Shown piece after piece: positions 26,025 through 30,929 of a stretch of 30,929 bases of DNA. The notes under the pieces are model-generated. The model was not told where the DNA came from and searched no databases. It saw nothing but the letters and a program-made list of their open reading frames with translations. A program made the translations under genes and the position numbers. Source of the DNA: Candidatus Dormiibacter sp. (lineage in GTDB: Bacteria; Chloroflexota; Dormibacteria; UBA8260); assembly GCA_025450495.1 (NCBI GenBank), contig JANWHI010000074.1:1-30929 (forward strand), read 5' to 3'. Position 1 is the stretch's first letter. Every line of letters starts with the position of its first letter.

Positions 26025-28081
26025 ATGGAAGCACAGACCGCGGTGACCCCCCTCGCAGCACCGAGCCACGCAGCCGCCGCGGTCCTCCATGAGGTCTTCG
26101 GCCTGCGCGCCTTCCGACCTGGACAGGCGGAGATCGTCGCCGCCGCCGAGGCGGGCCGCGACCTGCTGCTGGTGGCTCCCACCGGCTCGGGCAAGAGCAT
26201 CGGGTACTGGGTGCCGGGCATTGCCAGAGGCGGACTGACACTGGTGGTGTCGCCCCTGATCGCGCTGATGAACGACCAGGTGACCCGGCTGCGTTCACTC
26301 GGCGTGGAGACGGCGGCGCTGCACTCGCAGGTCGACAGGCAGACGCAGGACGCTGCTCTGCGCGCGGCGGAGTCGGGGTCACTCCGCTTCCTCTACGTCA
26401 CCCCCGAGCGGTTTGCGGTGCCCTCGTTCACGACGGCGCTGTCAGCCCTGCGCGTCAGCCGCCTGGCCATCGACGAGGCCCACTGCATCTCCAGCTGGGG
26501 TCACGACTTCCGCCCCGACTACCGCCGACTGCGCGAGGCCGCGCAGATGTGCGGCCGGCCACCGATCGGGGCCTTCACCGCGACGGCGACGCCGCGGGTG
26601 CGCGACGACATCGTCGCCTCGCTCGGCATGGTCGATGCCGAGGTGCGCGTCACCGGCTTCGTGCGCCCCGAGCTGCGGCTCTCCGTGGTCCGTTGCCGCG
26701 GTCACCGCGAGAAACGTGCCGCCCTGCTCCAGGCGCTGCGCACCCTCCCCGGGCGCGCCATCGTGTACTGCGGGCGGGTGCGCTCCACCGAGGAGATCGC
26801 TGAGCTCCTTCGCGACAATGGATTCGCCGCGGCGGCGTACCACGGCGATCTCGGCGCGGCCGATCGGCAGCGTGCGCACGGCGGGTTTGCGGGCGGCCAG
26901 ATCGAGGTGATCGTGGCCACGTCCGCGTTCGGGATGGGCATCGACCTCCCTGACATCCGCAACGTTGTGCACCTCGACTTCCCAGGCAGCATCGAGCAGT
27001 ACTACCAGGAGGCGGGCCGCGCCGGACGCGACGGCGAGCGCGCCGACTGCACGCTCCTCTACAGCCCCGCCGACCGCGACCTCCAGGCGTTCTTCATCGA
27101 GCAGGCCTACCCCGAGCGCGACGTGGTCCGCGAGGTGTACCGCCAGGTCCTCCGCGAAGGGCGCTGGGACATCGACGATTGGGATGCGCGGCTGCCCGGT
27201 CGCGAGAGGCACATCGTCCGGGCCGCGATCGACCTCCTCCGCCGCGCCGGTGCGCTGCTCGACGGCGGCGACGTGGCCCGGCTGCAGGCGGCCCCGGCGG
27301 ACTTCGACGCTCAGTCAGTCCTGCGCGAGCACGCCTACGCACGCCTCAACCAGGTGATGGGGTACGCGCGCGGCGGGGAGTGCCGCCATGCTCGCATCGC
27401 TGACTACTTCGGCGAGGAGGGCGCGGCGAGGTCGTGTGCCTCGTGTGACAACTGCCTTGCTCCGCCACGGCAGCGCGTTGCCGTCTCCCCCACCGACGTC
27501 GCCAAAGCCCTGAGCGCGGCCGCACGCTTCGACGGTCACCTCGGCGCCTCACGGCTGGCCGCGCTGCTCCGCGGCACCGACGACGCCTGGACGCAGCAGC
27601 GCCCATGGGTTCGCGACGCGCCGTTCTTCGGAGCCCTGCGCACCTGGACCGCCGACGGCACCCGCGAGCTTCTCGTTGTGCTCATCGAGGAAGGCTACCT
27701 GCGTCGCAGCAGCGGTGAGCGCCCGGTGCTCTCGCTGACCGTGCTCGGTCACACAGTTCTCGATGGTGACGGCGGCGATGTCGATGTCGAGATCGAGGTC
27801 GCCGGGGCGGGTGCCCGCGATCGCGGTCGCACCACCGCGGCCAGCGCCGACCTCGACGCGCCGGCGGGCGAGCGATTCGAACGTCTGCGCGCGTGGCGGC
27901 GCGCCACCTCACTGGATGCAGCGGTGCCGGCCTACGTGGTGTTCGGTGACAGGACCCTGCGCGAGCTCGCCCAGCGCAACCCGTCCACCACCGGCGCGCT
28001 TGCTGGGATCCCGGGAGTCGGCCCTGCCAAGCTGGCCCGCTACGGCGAGGAGGTGCTGCGGGTGCTCGCTGCGGAACGATC

Positions 28082-28085
<4 letters not shown>
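26025..28085 (+). CDS. recQ: ATP-dependent DNA helicase RecQ
   Basis: A 686-residue 3'-5' DNA helicase acting in recombination and fork repair. Domains in order: helicase core with APTGSGKS (51-58), the DEAH box (IDEAHCISSWGHD, 149-161), motif III AFTATATP and motif VI QEAGRAGRDG; a zinc-binding domain with Cys453, Cys471, Cys474 and Cys477; a winged-helix region (about 485-590, with LSAAARFDGHLGASRLAALL); an acidic linker; and a C-terminal HRDC domain (about 615-680, FERLRAWRRATS, GIPGVGPAKLARYG). All main parts are present. The stop overlaps the GTG of the malic enzyme gene (GTGA), so the two are translationally coupled although unrelated in function. Confidence 0.95.
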
Positions 28086-29533
<1,448 letters not shown>

Positions 29534-29572
29534 CGATCGGGTGGGGCCGGCCGGGTTGCGCGCTCGGTCCGG

Positions 29573-29578
29573 TACCCT
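29573..29578 (+). promoter_or_regulatory. -10 box TACCCT of hemE
   Basis: TACCCT is followed by six bases and the ATG at 29585. Confidence 0.55.
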
Positions 29579-29584
29579 CGATCC

Positions 29585-30655
29585 ATGACCACAACCGGAG
29601 CCCCTGCGGCCGCGATGACCGGCGCAGCCCGCTTCCTCGCCGCCGCACGGCGGCAACCGGTGGACCGGACGCCGGTCTGGTTCATGCGCCAGGCCGGACG
29701 CTGCCTGGCTGCCTACAGGGAGCTGCGCGAGCAGTACGACATCCTCACCATCACACGGACCCCCGAGCTGTGCGCCCGCGTGACCCTGATGCCGGTCGAG
29801 GAGTTCGGTGTCGACGCGGCCGTGCTCTACGCCGACATCATGCTGCCGCTCTACGGGATGGGGGTGCCGTTCACCATCGATCCGGGGCTGGGCCCGGTGA
29901 TCCACGCGCCGGTGCGCGATGTCGGCGCAGTCAGAGCTCTGCGCATCGTCGACGCGGAGGAGGCCACCCCGGACCTGTTCAGGGCGATCAGGCTGATCCG
30001 GCACGAGCTGGACGGGCGCACCGCGGTGCTCGGCTTCGCCGGGGCGCCGTTCACGGTGGCCTCCTACCTCATCGAGGGACGGCCCACCAAGGATTTCGCG
30101 CGCAGCAAGGCGCTGATGTACGGCCAGCCCGCCGTCTGGCATGAACTGATGGAGACGCTCACCGAGGTGACCATCCGCTACCTGCGCGCGCAGGTAGCGG
30201 CGGGTGTGCAGGCTCTCCAGCTCTTCGATTCCTGGATCGGCGCGTTGGGCGCAGCGGAGTACGCGGAGTACGTGCTGCCGTACGTGCGCCGGATCTTCGA
30301 GGGAGTCGCCGGCACCGTGCCGACCATCCACTTCGGCACCTCGACCGCGCACCTGCTCGAGCAGATGGCTGAGGCGGGGTCCGATGTGATGTCCGTCGAC
30401 TGGAGGCTGCGCCTCGACGCAGCCTGGGCGCGCATCGGCGATCTCGCCATCCAGGGCAACCTCGACCCCGCCATCTGTCTTGCGCGCTGGCCGGTGGTGG
30501 AGCGGGAGACGCGGCGCGTTCTCGCGGAGGCAGGCGGCCGGCCCGGACACATCTTCAACCTCGGCCACGGTGTGCTCGCCGACACACCGGGTGACATTCT
30601 CCGTGGCATCGTGGAGCTGGTGCACGCTGACACCGCTGGCGCGGCCGCACGGTGA
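29585..30655 (+). CDS. hemE: Uroporphyrinogen decarboxylase HemE
   Basis: A 356-residue cytoplasmic enzyme that removes four carboxyl groups from uroporphyrinogen III to give coproporphyrinogen III in haem synthesis. The N-terminal signature VWFMRQAGR (Arg35, Arg39) is intact. The catalytic Asp sits in LYADIMLPL, and GFAGAPFTVASYLIEG, DSWIGALG, IHFGTSTAHLL and the C-terminal FNLGHGVLADTP complete the family pattern. The stop overlaps the start of the ferrochelatase gene (GTGA), making a haem-synthesis pair. Confidence 0.97.
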   Translation: MTTTGAPAAAMTGAARFLAAARRQPVDRTPVWFMRQAGRCLAAYRELREQYDILTITRTPELCARVTLMPVEEFGVDAAVLYADIMLPLYGMGVPFTIDPGLGPVIHAPVRDVGAVRALRIVDAEEATPDLFRAIRLIRHELDGRTAVLGFAGAPFTVASYLIEGRPTKDFARSKALMYGQPAVWHELMETLTEVTIRYLRAQVAAGVQALQLFDSWIGALGAAEYAEYVLPYVRRIFEGVAGTVPTIHFGTSTAHLLEQMAEAGSDVMSVDWRLRLDAAWARIGDLAIQGNLDPAICLARWPVVERETRRVLAEAGGRPGHIFNLGHGVLADTPGDILRGIVELVHADTAGAAAR

Positions 30656-30929
30656 GTGCCGGCCCGAGGTCGCAGTCCTGCGTCGGCGTGCTGCTGCTCA
30701 CCTTCGGGTCGGCGGTAACGTCCGCTGACGTCCCCGCCTACCTGCGCAGCGTGCGCGGGGGACGTGAGGTGTCCGACGAGCTCGTCACCGAGTTCAAACG
30801 GCGGTTCGACGTCATCGGACGCTCGCCGCTTATCGACATCACCCTCGACCAAGCGGCGGCGCTGGAGCTCGCTCTCGTCGAACGCGACGGTGCGGGAGGC
30901 TTCCAGGTGGCGGCGGGCATGCTGCACTC
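30652..30929 (+). CDS. hemH: Ferrochelatase (partial, runs off the window)
   Basis: The first 92 residues of a ferrochelatase, which inserts iron into a porphyrin. The start reads MSAGPRSQSCVGVLLLTFGS, followed by VPAYLRSVRGGREVSDELVTEF and the family hallmark VIGRSPLIDIT. The GTG at 30652 overlaps the hemE stop. In many Gram-positive-type bacteria the same family works on coproporphyrin (CpfC), and the fragment cannot tell which. The gene continues past 30929. Confidence 0.88.
   Translation, partial: MSAGPRSQSCVGVLLLTFGSAVTSADVPAYLRSVRGGREVSDELVTEFKRRFDVIGRSPLIDITLDQAAALELALVERDGAGGFQVAAGMLH

Overview
This is a very GC-rich chromosomal window with short intergenic gaps. It carries housekeeping genes on both strands and no phage, plasmid, CRISPR or insertion-sequence genes. 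Base composition, an actinobacterial-like ferrochelatase start, WYL and Lrp regulators and many leaderless-looking starts point to a high-GC member of the Terrabacteria side of the tree (Actinomycetota, Chloroflexota or Dormibacterota-like). That placement is an inference; no rRNA or marker gene in the window settles it.

Layout. 1-2000: a phospholipase D-like gene on the minus strand, split by an in-frame TAG, runs divergently from an HtrA-type membrane serine protease. 1995-5300: a Nudix-type regulator, a 5'-truncated ABC permease remnant, a four-helix membrane protein, and a GNAT acetyltransferase coupled to a Cys-rich protein of unknown function. 5300-10440: a LysE-family exporter, an 881-residue GH63/MGH1-like glucosidase, an MBL-fold hydrolase (all minus) and a hemolysin III-type membrane protein. 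10455-15054: a large Lhr-type helicase preceded by a probable 66-residue protein. 15254-18660: a K+-channel-like membrane protein with an unusual filter segment, a WYL regulator and an M20 amidohydrolase in a tight cluster, then msrB. 18568-20127: an EamA/RhtA-type exporter divergent from an Lrp/AsnC regulator. 20240-23800: an aldo/keto reductase, a secreted protein with seven Cys-containing repeats, and a small SRPBCC-like protein. 23822-25527: tRNA-Gly(CCC) and an acyl-CoA synthetase. 25665-30929: a stand-alone Lrp ligand-binding domain, RecQ overlapping an ACT-malic enzyme, and hemE overlapping hemH, which runs off the end.

The strongest pattern is in the promoters. At least eleven genes have a TAnnnT hexamer 6 to 8 bases before the start codon, leaving no room for a leader or ribosome-binding site, so they are probably transcribed as leaderless mRNAs. 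Three promoters within 2.9 kb share an identical 14-base sequence around the -10 element. Twice, the TAG stop of one gene forms the first half of the next gene's -10 box. Most of the remaining genes are coupled by stop/start overlaps (ATGA, GTGA, TTGA, TGATG) or have a clear purine-rich ribosome-binding site.
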